The notes under the pieces are model-generated. The model did not search any database, was not told the origin of the DNA, and was given only the letters and a program-made list of their open reading frames with translations. Made by a program: the position numbers and the translations under genes. Below, in pieces: positions 21,755-32,679 of a stretch of 64,000 nucleotides of DNA; positions within the stretch are counted from its first letter, which is position 1; each line of letters starts with the position of its first letter. Origin of the DNA: Rehmannia glutinosa (taxonomy: Eukaryota > Streptophyta > Magnoliopsida > Lamiales > Orobanchaceae); NCBI GenBank assembly GCA_016081115.2, contig CM071926.1, positions 16,319,971 to 16,383,970 of the forward strand, written 5' to 3'.

Positions 21755-22719
21755 ATGGCAAACAAAGAAACCCCTACAGGTTCAACAACTAGTACTAGTG
21801 TTGAATCTTCTCAGACACAAATCATTTACCCACAAAACTAGCTTATTTCTATTAAACTGAATGAATCTAACTATCTCATTTGGAGGACTCAAGTTCATAC
21901 TGCCATTAAAGGGTATGGACTGGAAGGCTTCATCACAGGAGCAGCAAAAGCACCAACATCTTTTATCATGGATTCTGAAACTCAAGATAAGGTAATCAAT
22001 CCAGAGTTCTTATTATGGCAGAGACAAGATCACATATTGGCTTCATGGATATTGTCTCCTCTATCTGAGAATATTCTTGTGTTAATGGTCAGTTTGAGCT
22101 CCTCCAATGAGATATGGTGTGTTCTGGAAACAAATTTTGCTAGCCAAACCAAGGCTAAAACTCTGCAGTACAAATTGCAACTTCAAACCACCAGGAAAGG
22201 CAACTTGAGCATGAGAGAATATTTGAGTAAAATCAAGACATGTTGTGATGTTCTGGACAGTACTGGTAACATTATTTCTCCCACTGATCAAATCATGCAT
22301 ATCTTATCTGGTTTAGGAAGTGAATACGACCCTGTAATGGTCACTATCACTGCTAACATGGAGTCCTATACTATTGGGGATGTTCAAGCCCTGTTGCTTA
22401 GTTCTGAGTCTAGATTAGAGGCCTGTCTTTCTGCATCCATTAATGTTGATGGTTCACAACCTGTGGCAAATATGGCCACTCAAAATTCTCAGAGAAGGTT
22501 CAATTCTCAAACTCAGAATTTTAGAGGAAGATGTGGTTCAAACACTAGAGGAGGTAGAGGATTCAGAGGAGCACTCCTTCAGAGGAAGGGGGGAGCAGAT
22601 TTCCATTTAATGGACTCATTTGCCAAGTATGTCAAACTCCGGGCATTCGGTGACGAGATGTTGGCATAGATATGATTCTAGCTATGGTTTTGCGGCAATG
22701 AAAGAAACTCATCTCAAAA
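21755..22719 (+). pseudogene. Copia gag (nucleocapsid), nonsense and frameshift
   Basis: The frame opens with ATG at 21755 (MANKETPTGS), is stopped by TAG at 21839, and continues in the same frame to 22669 with the gag text of Copia elements (LNESNYLIWRTQV; FASQTKAKTLQYKLQLQ; IMHILSGLGSEYDPV). The CX2CX4HX4C zinc knuckle (CQVCQTPGHSVTRC) is in a different frame around 22625-22670, so a shift lies just before it. In an active element this protein packages the RNA in cytoplasmic particles. Confidence 0.85.
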
Positions 22720-23004
22720 CAAAGAAGAACACTCAATCTCAAAGATATTGGTAGAAATCCTAGTCTTAATATGGTGCACATGTCTTCTCATTTTGCTAAC
22801 TCGATGCAACAAGTGATACTTGGTGGTACCACGATTAAGGCGCCTCTAATCATGTGACAAATGATTTGAATGCTCTTAGCATAGCTTAAAGTACCATGGA
22901 GGTAGTAGACTCCAAATGGGAAATGGTGTTGGTGAAAACATCATCATATTGGTAGATCACTTCTTCATTCTTCTTCTAGTAGCAATTCATTTATTCTTAA
23001 CAAT

Positions 23005-24170
23005 TTGTTACATGTTCCTACAATTACCAAGAACCTCATTAGTGTTTCAAAATTTGCTCAAGATAGCCATGTATTTTTGAATTTCACCCTTTCTTCTGTC
23101 TTGTTAAGGATCAAGCTACTCGGGAGGTCCCGCTTCGAGGGAACACTTAAAGATGGCCTTTACAAGTTCAACCTTGATCACCACAATCATCCACCTTTCC
23201 ACTTTCCAAGAACCCGTCTGACTGATCCACAAATCCCATTGCTTTTGTTTCTTCCCTTTCCAAGAAAAACTGGTCTTGAGTTATGGCATCAAAGACTAGG
23301 ACATTCTAGTTATGATATTGTTCAAAGAGCTTTGAAGAGTTGTAATATTTCTTTTGAACAAAATAAAAATGCCAGTTTATGTTCTCCGCGTGTTCTTGCT
23401 AAAAGTCATAAGCTCCCTTTACCTATTCTCGCTTCTCATTTGTCTTTGTACCATTTGAACCGATTCATACTTGATCTATGGGGTCCTTCACCCATTAAAT
23501 CCACCAATGGATACAATTATTATGTGAGTTTTATTGATGACCACAGCAGAAGTTCACCTGGATATACTTATTAAAATTCAAATCGAGGTCCACAATATTT
23601 TTGTTCACTTTTATAATCTTGTTCTAACTCGTTCAATACTAAAATTAAAGTTATTCAAAGTGATGGAGGATCGAGTATAAAAGCTTTATTCCATTCTTCC
23701 AACTTCATGGTATTCATCATCGCATTTCTTGTCCTTATACCCCCCAACAAAATGGGGCAGCAGAGAGAAAACATCGACACATTGTGAAATGGGATTATCA
23801 CTTCTGCTCAAGCCAATCTTCCTTTAAAATATCGGGATGATGCTTTTTGCCTCGCCACATATTTAATAAATAGGATTCCTCCAAAGTCATTCATTTCTTT
23901 CTCCTTTGAGCTACTTTATCATTCTAAACCCGATTATTCCATCCCAAGAGTTTTTGGTTGTCGGTGCTTTCCTCATCTTAGACCTTTCAACAAGCACAAG
24001 TTAGAATATAGATCCTCTCTGGTGTCTTTCTTGGTTACAACACTCAAAAGTATAAAGGTTTTAAAGTTCATTTGTTGTCTATAGGTAAGGTTGTGGTGTC
24101 AAGGCATGTTCTTTTCAATGAAGGTGTGTTTCCTTTTCTTTATTCTCCTCTGGCCGCAAACCCTTGACAA
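23005..24170 (+). pseudogene. Copia integrase region, broken
   Basis: The 23005-23574 stretch contains the pre-integrase text (LISVSKFAQDS; GLYKF; LWHQRLGHSSYDI) and the start of the catalytic core (LDLWGPSPIKS; YYVSFIDDHSR). The first zinc-binding cysteines are eroded. Later core pieces (YTPQQNGA-like near 23740 and LINRIPPKS-like near 23870) lie in other frames. The family joins element DNA to host DNA. Confidence 0.8.
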
Positions 24171-24539
24171 CCAGGTTAGTCCTTCTTTCATTTCTAATGA
24201 ACCAATGTCATTACTTTTTCCGCTTTCTCGCTTTTCCACCATATAGCACCATCTCCTCCTCATTCCCCACCCCATTCCCCCTCAAGACTTCTACATCCGC
24301 CGCACACACTCCCACTCCCTCTTCACCTCATATTTCTCCTCTTTTGGATGATGAATCATATGAAACCGCCGTACCATTGAGGATTGATTTACCACATATT
24401 ATCGATGACTCTCACCAATCTCATGCTCATTTAAAATTTATTCTCTCGATCCTTCCTTACCTCGGTCAGGTCCTCTAGTCACTAATCAAAGCATCATATG
24501 GTTACTAGGGGTAAAGCGCAGGCATCAAGAAGCCCGAGT

Positions 24540-25570
24540 TATTCTTTGCTACTATCTCAGCTTGCATAGAACCAAAGTTAGCAGCAGAGGCATTATTACA
24601 TCCTCATTGGAAACAAGCAATGCAAGATTATTATGATGCATTGATCAGGAATAATACTTGGACTCTTACACCCCTGCCTGCTGGTAAGAATGTTATAGGC
24701 TGCAAGTAGGTGTTTAAACTTAAGAAACATGCAGATGGTACTATATCAAGGTATAAAGCCCGATTAGTTGCTCAGGGGTTTACTCAAACTGCTGGCTTTG
24801 ATTTTCATGAAACCTTTAGTCCTGTTGTTAAGCCAACCACCATTCGTATCATGCTTACCATTGCTCTATCCTTTTCTTGGAAAATTCGACAGTTGGATGT
24901 TAGCAATGCATTTTTAAATGGGGATTTAACTGAAGATATCTATATGAGGCAGCCCCCAGGTTTTGAGTCAGGACACTCTTTGGTTTGCAAATTGACTAAA
25001 GCTCTTTATGGCTTAAAACAAGCTTCAAGATCTTGGTACATCAAGGTAAAAAGTACTCTATTCAGTTTGGGATTTCTTAACTCCAAGGCAGACAACTCTC
25101 TTTTCTATCAGATCAAAGGCAAGAACAGGATTTTCATTCTTATCTACGTTGATGATATTTTAGTCACTGGCAATGATGATGGGGCAATTGAGCATCTTAT
25201 CTCAGACCTTAGCAGCATTTTTACTTTAAAAGATCTTGGAGAAATGAACCATTTTTTGGGTATTGAGGTCACTAAAACATCTCAGGGCCTTCATCTATGT
25301 CAACGAGGTTATATTTCTGATTTATTACAGCGGGCTAATATGACAGATGCTAAAGGTTGTGCAACTCCCATGATCACTTCCCCTCAGTTATCCAAAACTG
25401 AAGGATCTGCCATTTTGAATGCTTCTCAGTATCGAAGTGTGGTTGGAGCTTTGCAATATGTGACAATTACACGGCCAGAAATTTCATTTTCTGTTAATAA
25501 GGTAAGCCAATATATGCAAAGATCCTTTAGACACACATTGGAAAGCGTCAGCGCATTTTGCGATACTTAG
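24540..25570 (+). pseudogene. Copia reverse transcriptase
   Basis: A long open stretch (24710-25570) carries RVT_2-type motifs in order: KARLVAQGFTQ, FSPVVKPTTIR, QLDVSNAFLNGDL, YMRQPPGFE, LTKALYGLKQASRSW, the catalytic YVDDILVTG, LKDLGEMNHFLGIEV and CATPM. The upstream part, from the AMQDYYDAL-like segment, is in frame except for TAG at 24707-24709. The catalytic residues are intact, but the frame ends prematurely at 25570 before RNase H. Confidence 0.88.
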
Positions 25571-26061
25571 CAGGTTCAGCTGATCAAGGTCTTCTTTTTA
25601 AAAGCTCTCCTTTTCTCAATTTAATTGGTTTTTCTGATAGTGATTGGGCTTCGGACTTGGATGATAGACGTTCTACCTCTGGTTTTTGTGTACATCTTGG
25701 TGCAAATTTAGTTTCTTGGTCATCTAAGAAACAACATTCGATTTCCAAATCAAAGACGGAGGTGAGTATCGCAGACAAAGCACAGCCACTTTCGAGATTA
25801 CTTGGATCACATCTCTTCTCAAGGAATTGCAAATTTCTCCCACCAAAACTCCAACCATTTGGGTTGATAATCAAAGTACAATTTCTTTGGTTTGTAATCC
25901 ATTCGCATGCTCGAACCAAGCATATCGAACTTGATTATCACTTTGTTCGTGAAAAGTTGTCGCTCATCGATTCATATCAATTATGTACCTACGGATCGAT
26001 TGTTGATATCCTTACCAAGCCACTCGAGTCCAATTCTTCGTTCGTCTCAAGAACAAATTGA
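25558..26061 (+). pseudogene. Copia RNase H
   Basis: The stretch opens with RYLAGSADQGLLF and contains FSDSDWASDLDDRRSTSG, VSWSSKKQ and TKHIELDYHFVRE, the Ty1-type RNase H signatures. It is in a different frame from the RT. The SRSSTEAEY-type motif is degraded after KQHSISKSKTEV, and the region around 25770-25870 is shifted. Confidence 0.82.
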
Positions 26062-26086
26062 CTATCATTTCCTTAGCCTCACTCGA

Positions 26087-26098
26087 ATTGAGGGGGGC
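26087..26098 (+). other. Polypurine tract of the Copia element
   Basis: AATTGAGGGGGGC immediately precedes the 3' LTR start TATTAG and is the expected plus-strand primer site. Confidence 0.8.
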
Positions 26099-26398
26099 TA
26101 TTAGATAATAAGTTCTGGATATATGATAAGTTATCTTTGCTTATCCATATATTTAGGAGATGATTACACTTGTCACCATCTTAGCATAGGATAGTACAAA
26201 AGGAATATAAGTTCAGTAAATATCATTTGTGAATTCATCCCTATCCTCCTGATGTAATGCTATATATAGTGCATTGATGTACTGCAGAGAATACAAATAA
26301 TGAAATCATCTGCAATTCACTAATAGAGTATTGTTTCATTGATAATGGCTCTTTTAGCTTTCAGCTTTTTCTTTATTGTATTTCCAGCTTTTCCTATA
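26099..26398 (+). repeat. 3' LTR of the Copia element, ends TA...TA
   Basis: It starts TATTAGATAATAAGTTCTGG and ends TTTTCCTATA, followed by the target duplication TAAAG. It shares the TA...TA ends with the 5' LTR. Confidence 0.9.
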
Positions 26399-26628
26399 TA
26401 AAGCAAAAAATAATAAAAAAAAATTTAAATCTAAAATTTGAAATTAAAACATATATAATATTATTCATAATAATAAAAATCAACACATAGTTTGTATTTT
26501 GTAGTAGTTGGATTAATGGACAAAATCTTAAAGTTTAGACATTCAAAATCTCATAATTAAATAAGATCATACAAGTACGACTTGAGTACATAACTAAATA
26601 AATATTAATCAATTATCATCCTCATGGA

Positions 26629-26810
26629 CATCGGAGACATTTGATCGGGCTGCCCCTTGACCCATTTTTTTTTTAAAAAAAAATTTAGTGAGGATTTTTT
26701 TAAAAAAAAAAAATTAGTTATAATTTGTATTAATTTTTCTTGGATTTTTATCGCCCACCCCATTTTCATGTATCGGCCCACCCTGGTAAAGCGTCCTGGC
26801 TCCGCCATTG
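26629..26810. mobile_element. 182-bp hAT MITE with CTCATGGA target duplication
   Basis: CTCATGGA occurs exactly at 26621-26628 and 26811-26818. The right end in reverse complement is CAATGGCGGAGCCAGGACGC, a common plant hAT-derived end. The left end is worn (CATCGGAGACATTTGATC). It lies within the right arm of the larger hAT-like element. Confidence 0.65.
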
Positions 26811-26910
26811 CTCATGGATCACATTTGATCCGTCCTTGGACAAATATTATCTTTCGATTCTTATTCATCTAATATATATATAGATATATAATTATATATA
26901 TAACAATAAA

Positions 26911-27045
26911 CAATGAAATCTTGTTACTTTAAATAACACAATTTATGAATTCTTGTTACTTTAGATAACACAATTTCTAAAAAAATTCTTGTTACTTTAA
27001 ATAAAACAAACAATGAATTCTTGTTACTTTAAATAATACAATTAT
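26911..27045. repeat. Tandem repeat, about 32-36 bp unit, four copies
   Basis: The word TTCTTGTTACTTTAAATAA recurs with TTGTTAC at 26921, 26953, 26989 and 27021, with small changes between copies. It is noncoding and lies inside the hAT-like right arm. Confidence 0.7.
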
Positions 27046-27205
27046 ATGATTTTGAATCAATTATAAAAAATATAATTAAAATAAAAAAGCGGGTTGGTTT
27101 GGGCGCAGGCAAAATGGTCCGAGCCAAAAGGCCCAATTTTAAGCGGGCCAAGATTTTCAGGCCCTAATCCTGTTTTTATCCAGGTTAAACGGGCCAGCAT
27201 CTCTA

Positions 27206-28892
27206 AGGGATAGACCAATCACCGGATATACACCATTCCTCAAAATAGATGTATCATATGGGACCAACACATTGAATCATATTCAAAACTAGCTAAGAAA
27301 ACATCCTATCCTAATCTACACTTACCCTTTTGCTGGAAATTGAAATATTGCAACGTGTGTCACAGTCTGAGGCACTGCTAACTGAACATGCGTAATGATT
27401 TAGAATATGTCAGAATTTTACAAATTTCTCAAAACTGTTGTGCTGCACACCAGAAAGCCTCAATCTGGTATACCCAAAATAGTAGATTAGATTTATGGAT
27501 GTTTTTTGAGATTTGAGGTCCAATGAACAAAAATTGATTCCTAGTCACTATCATTGAATAGTAATACAGATAAAGGCCATTTGATTTAGGCAGACTTTTT
27601 TCTTCATCAAGGACCACACACACCTGAAAAGTTCTGTTCAGAGGGTAAAAGCTGAAAATAGAGAGATTCTAAACATATGTTCAATAATATGTTCAAAGAG
27701 CTCATTGTTTTTCTATCATGGTCTCAGTGCTGATAGTGTCATCCAATGCCAATGGGGAAGCTAAACATACAAAATGGACTAATTACAAAAATACCCTTGA
27801 AGTTTGTTCTAATTACTTAAAAACCTTATTTATCTTTCAAAACTACAAATATCCATTTCGTATTTGTTTTTGTCTACAAATTGCACCATCAATAGAGAGT
27901 ATTCGATAAGAAAATACATAACAAACTTCAAGGGGTGTTTGTAATAAGTTAAGTGGGTATTTGTAATATTGAAATAAAATTGAATTTTTTGTAATAAAGC
28001 AAAAGCACAAGGGTTGTTTTTGTAATTATCCTGTATATAAAATAAAAATGATGCATAAACACAGGAAAACAGATTACTGTGGCTGCTAATTAAGCTAGTA
28101 CTCAACAACAGGTAGATGGTTTCATGGTAATATAATTGGCAAAGCAAATTCATCTATAGCAAGTGAAAGGATACAAAATTTGGAAGAGAGCCCTCTAAGC
28201 ACTTGATTCAATAGTGAAACCCCGAAAGAAATTTGAAACGTCGGCAAGGCACAAGATGAGAAAAAGAAATAAACTCATCCATGTATGCACAAAAAATTTA
28301 TTTGTTCAAAAAATAAGTTATCCCATTTTGAGCTTTATGAGAAGCAGCTAAATACCAAAAGTTGAGTCCTCAATACATTTCAAAAGATGTTAAGAAGTTT
28401 CATATGTAGAACACATCAATTTCTAGAAGTTCTTGAACTTCATAGCCATTAGTTAGAATACATTCTAACTGGTTGCTCTTGACAACTAAAAGAGAAGATG
28501 ATTTACATTGGCTCTATCACAGTTCAACTAATATGTCATGTTACTGTGTCATACACATTTGGTATCGTAAAATCTCCACTTCGTAAAAATTAAGTTTCAA
28601 ACAGTGTTAATTAGTAAAAGACATGTCCATACTCTTCTTCGTTCGCAGGAATTTATATAGTAACGAATATAGCAAACATTTGTAAGTTTGTAACATGCTT
28701 AAATCTTACGAATTAATCAACAGTCACTTTTCTTAACATTTCAAAGCTGACAATAATACTTCTTTTTCCCATAACTTGGTATTGGTTAGAAATCTAACAT
28801 CTTAGTTAAAGAAAAATTTTCATTGTTTCATAAAAACATAAGGTTTACTGAAAATAAACAAAATTTGCATAGGAAAAGTGATTGTAGTGCAA
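27206..28892. other. Intergenic DNA downstream of the membrane-protein gene
   Basis: No exon was recognised. A MITE at 27776-28031 is listed separately. The remainder is AT-rich and may include 3' UTR of the minus-strand gene. Confidence 0.4.
27776..28031. mobile_element. MITE with GGA..AATTACAAAAA inverted ends
   Basis: The left end reads GGACTAATTACAAAAATACC. The right end in reverse complement reads GGATAATTACAAAAACAACC. The interior has no coding capacity. It is the same end family as elements at 11892-12207 and 12956-13307. Confidence 0.6.
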
Positions 28893-31588
28893 CTAAAAGG
28901 AAAAGCTCAGGGGATCTTTTTTGTAACTACCCCTTTCAAGAATTATGTAGCTAAACATCATTGTTCTCTGCTGGTCAATAATGATGCCATTGTAGTAAAT
29001 ACTATGAATATGGGAAGACAAAAAAATCAAGCTATCAAATAATAATAACCTATTAAAAAATCTGTCGTGAAGAATATTTCTACTTATTTTTGATCTCACA
29101 TCAATTTGATGCGGCCAATGATTTTTGAGACAACGGAGGATATTCCACATACATGTGGAGATCATAAATAGAATAATACCAGTTACAACGGCATATTTGA
29201 GTCCGAGGTTAACGAGTAAGTTTACCAGAAGGCCAGCTAATACGACACCAACAAAATTTGCCGAGACAGCTGGCCAGAACGGCATGTCCAGTATAGATGC
29301 AATGAAGGCTCCAGTCCAAGCTCCTGTTCCAGGGAATGGCACTGCTACGAATAGCATTAACCCAAGCCATTGAAATTCTTTCACAGGACCTGCACTTTCT
29401 TTTTAGCCTTCTCAAATAACACGTCCAGGAATCTAGAAGCAGCTCGATTCTTTCCAGTGAGAAATGTTGCAACTTTTTTCAGGTAGAGTATGATAAAGGG
29501 TACAGGCACCATGTTCCTGTGATTTGCAGCGCAAACGCCGATTTAAATTAGTGAAAACAAAAGGTGGTGTTATTTGATAAAATGCTTATTATGTGTTGGT
29601 TGATCATAATGTGTTATTGAAACCGAAGGGAAATGAAGCTTTAAAGTGAATGTCATTTGTTATTCAAAACAAACATGTTTGCAAACTATACGTGCATAAC
29701 TAAGGTAGTTCGGTCAGCCCAGACAGTGTGGTTTCCAGAGCTTATTATAAGCTCTTCAAAACATTTTATAAGTTGTTTGATACATCTTATAAGTTGTTTG
29801 ACAACTTATAAGCTCTCAAATTTTGTTTGTTTAACTTTTCTGAAAGAGCTTACAAGATCATAAAAAAGTTGTTTCGAGCTTACAAGTTGTTTCTAGAAGA
29901 GTAAGGAAATCCCATCTTATTTGCAAAAAGAGATCTTATTAAACAACCTCGGTTTATTTTTACCATTTTAATCACAAAACTTTCGTTATTAACCTCTAAA
30001 GCCCCATCATCTTATTTATCCAATCACTTAACAATTTATTTTCAAAATAAGATAAAAAATGTTATAAGCTCCAAAGGCATCTTATCAACTTTCAAAAAAA
30101 ATATTTTATAGATGTAAAAACTTACAATATATTTTAAGTAAGCTTAGGCAAACACCCTCTAATATTAGCCACGACTCTAGTAAAATGCCCAAAATTAGAT
30201 TGTCAATAATCAGTGCCGTGGCTCTTCCAAGTTAAACGCTAAAAATGCAAGGTCTACAATCTATAATCTGAAATCAGAAGAATAGGATGGGAGCTAAATT
30301 TTAAATAGAATTCAAGAAACAGGACCGTGTGAATTCTCTAAGGCTCCATTTGGATGGAAGGATTTGAGCTATGAATTTCAAATCCATAATAACAAATCCA
30401 TTGAGGTTGTTTGGATGAAGTCATTTTATAATGGATTTCAAATCCTTGGAAGTTATTTTTGGAGTCATTTTGGAGGATTTCAAATCCTTCTTATTTGGAG
30501 TCATCTGAAACCCTTCCCTAAATCCTCTCCCCAAATCCAAATCCTTCCATCCAAATGCAACCTAAAACACCCCCTTAGCTCTAGAGCACCAATGGTGGGG
30601 ATAAATGTAAGTATGATTGATACTGGCTAACATTTGACAGTAGACACAAGTATACATAAGTGTTTGCAATCCAAAAAAAAAAAAAAGGTGTTTCGCAGCT
30701 TTTGGCCGAAAAAATCACCTTTTAGTGTTTGCAAATACAAATTTTGGCTTATGATTCAGCTTCATTTGATCATAATCTAAAAGCACAAAGACGAGTACGT
30801 TAGATTTATGATTCTGCTACTGGTTGACTTTCACAAAGAAATAAGTATTTTTACAACTTTTTCACCAAAATTCTTATTCTCATCTTTTGATTCTATTGGC
30901 AAACACTACGGACTTCTAATTTTCAACAACCTTTACTTATCATAAGTTTTTGCAAGCATTCCCATAAATTGAGGCATTTTAAACATTTATAATTCTAAGC
31001 AGAATAGAGAAATGTGAGAGATTCTGAGAAATGTGAGACTTACCCAAGAATGGATAAGATAGTTAGCATTATAGGATTGAGTTGCAGCCAATAACCAACA
31101 GGAATAGCCCCACGGAGCTCAATCACTGGAAGCGTAGCCAATGCAAAGACAACAGCTTCATCGGGCCAGCCTGAAGCCCGCAAACCATTAGCAACCTTTA
31201 CACCAAAGCCCGAAGCCCTAATAGAATCATCTGCACCACCAATCGCAGCAGCTCTAACATTCCCACAAAATACATACAACCCAAGATACACACATGCCCA
31301 CAACAGAGCCCAAAATAGGAATTTCACTGGTTTTGGTTTCGAAACCGACAAAGATTCATCCTTTTCGATTGTTTCAAGAAAATCTTCTGACGAAGCTCTT
31401 GTCAAATTAATTTGGGCCCGGCCCGAATAAAACAGAGTTGGAAATGAGACCAAAGAATGCGATTTTGTGAGGGTTGGTTTGTTTTGAAGGGCATAAAAAT
31501 GGTTTCTTGGAGATGAGAGTGGGATTTTATGGCATTTTACACGAGGGTTTGTTGTAAGGATTGTGGAGTGTAATAAAATGGACGCCAT
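28893..31588 (-). CDS. Plastid-targeted small multidrug-export-like membrane protein, exon 2 frameshifted
   Basis: Exon 1 (31588-31044) starts MASILLHSTIL and ends at donor GTAAGT; exon 2 starts at 29516 after a CAG acceptor, joining in phase. Exon 1 encodes a Ser/basic N-terminus typical of a chloroplast transit peptide, a hydrophobic segment (FLFWALLWACVYLGLYVF) and the family text LATLPVIELRGAIPVGYWL. Exon 2 gives NMVPVPFIILYLKK, then, after a frame break near 29395, EFQWLGLMLFVAVPFPGTGAWTG and two hydrophobic segments. This is the family of putative small multidrug export proteins (PF06695 type); substrate and direction are not established to my knowledge. The break looks like two extra bases (GT before GCAGGTCCT) and puts TGA into the reading frame, so the gene is either a recent pseudogene or a consensus error. 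The last residues (SYKKDPLSFSF) come from a MITE end. Three further MITEs fill the intron. Confidence 0.8.
28905..28940. repeat. MITE terminus forming the 3' end of the membrane-protein reading frame
   Basis: On the minus strand GGGGTAGTTACAAAAAAGAT followed by CCCCTGAGC matches the end type of the AATTACAAAAATACCC MITEs in this window. The opposite end was not located. Confidence 0.45.
29725..30160. mobile_element. AGCTTATAAGCT-rich MITE in the membrane-protein intron
   Basis: The left end AGTGTGGTTTCCAGAGCTTA and the reverse complement of the right end, AGAGGGTGTTTGCCTAAGCT, are loosely inverted. The interior has many palindromic AGCTTATAAG/CTTATAAGTTG words. The target duplication is unclear. 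Confidence 0.45.
30342..30562. mobile_element. 221-bp Tourist-type (PIF/Harbinger) MITE
   Basis: The left end GGCTCCATTTGGATGGAAGG and the reverse complement of the right end, GGTTGCATTTGGATGGAAGG, match except at two bases, and the match extends through ATTT. The trinucleotide TAA flanks both sides (30339-30341 and 30563-30565), the expected PIF/Harbinger duplication. The interior is a near palindrome of ATTTCAAATCC words. Confidence 0.85.
30658..30963. mobile_element. MITE related to 17309-17590, in the membrane-protein intron
   Basis: It starts AAGTGTTTGCAATCC and ends TTTTGCAAGCATTCCC, the same inverted theme as the GGGAGTGTTTGCAA element. Both interiors contain TTTTGGC and TTTTCACC-type words. 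The ends are worn. Confidence 0.5.
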
Positions 31589-32679
31589 TGATGACTATAT
31601 GTGAAGTTTCAATGTGGAGAAATAGACTTCAGCTGCCTTTTCATGATCTGCGCAAGAAGAAAGGAGTAATCTTTGGAATTAGGAGTAATCGTGTTTTGAG
31701 CAATCATGGGGGTTTTGAGCAGTGGGTGAAGAAATGGGATTAATAACAAGATTAAGATAAGAACGAGATTATGAACTTATAAGAAACAAAAACCAGGGGA
31801 TTAATCGAGGTAGAAGTGTGTATCTATAAAAGATACTGAATTTGGACTCTGTTCGAGTCTATAGTGACATTTGACTTTTGATTTTGGGAGGATGTTTGAG
31901 CTTGACATGAATGCATGGTCGATATATTCTATGAGATGCCGCGGCGATTTGGTTTAGGATGGGAGAAATTGGAAAAGAAATTAACTGAAATTGCAGCTGT
32001 AATTATTCGGCCCTTGATCATCAGTCATCAGATAATTCGTGGGAAAGTTTCAATACATTGTTGAATTAGAATCGTCTTATCTCTTATGCATAAGAGTTTC
32101 CATTTATGGTTATTCATCTTTTCCATAATTATAAATCTTTCTAGTAATTGACGACAGGCCAATGATGTATTTTTCAAAAGGTGTGGAGTATGTATTATAT
32201 GCACAAGCATAAAAGTATGTATTAGGATGACATTTACAATTACAATGGATAATGGATAATAATACAACCTAAGTTAATCCACTGTTCATTTCTTGATTTG
32301 TGCTCTCATCTCATGTACAAAAATATTTGATTACATAAAGCACACAATACAACTTCATTATATTGACATTTAGGTAACAACCATTTCAATTATAAATCTC
32401 TTCTTGGAAATTGGTTTATAAAAATGGATTTTGACCCGATTTGACCAATTATTTAAGTGGGATCATTTATTAGTTTCGGAAAATAAATGATATAATCGTA
32501 ATCTACACCACGGGTAGATGAATTTAGCATTTTTAATTTCTCAAAATCAATTTCGGATGAATGAGAAATTAATGTATCAAGTTAGTCACTTAAATGCATT
32601 TTATATAAGGAATATAAAAGGTGGGAATATGGAAAGTCATATCCCACATGAAAAACATATTAAATGTTTGACTAGTTTA
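31589..32679. other. Upstream region of the membrane-protein gene and intergenic DNA
   Basis: It contains the promoter of the minus-strand gene, with no motif I can assign. No other exon or repeat boundary was recognised up to the solo LTR. Confidence 0.4.

Larger units (their letters stand above)
21400..26398 (+). mobile_element. Complete Ty1/Copia retrotransposon (4999 bp, broken frames)
   Basis: Two LTRs (297 and 300 bp) flank a gag-integrase-RT-RNase H region in Copia order, with primer site, polypurine tract and the exact 5-bp target duplication TAAAG at 21395-21399 and 26399-26403. Both LTRs begin TA and end TA instead of the usual TG...CA. Small size, short LTRs and the gag text suggest the Ale/Retrofit lineage, but this needs a tree. 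Stops and shifts show the copy is dead: TAG at 21839, a shift before the zinc knuckle, and TAG at 24707 within an otherwise CKWVFK-type motif. Confidence 0.92.
21227..27205. mobile_element. hAT-like nonautonomous element split by a Copia insertion
   Basis: The left arm (21227-21399) starts TAGAAATGTTAAACGGGC. The right arm (26404-27205) ends, in reverse complement, TAGAGATGCTGGCCCGTTTAAC. Both arms are rich in AACGGGCC-type subterminal words. Removing the Copia element and one TAAAG copy rejoins them into roughly 975 bp. Flanking AAGGATAA / AAGGGATA is only a rough match for an 8-bp duplication. The right arm itself contains a smaller hAT MITE and a tandem repeat. Confidence 0.5.

Noticed and set aside
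26911..27045. CRISPR-like repeat array
   Set aside because: Units are near-contiguous degenerate tandem copies without unique spacers, in a plant genome.
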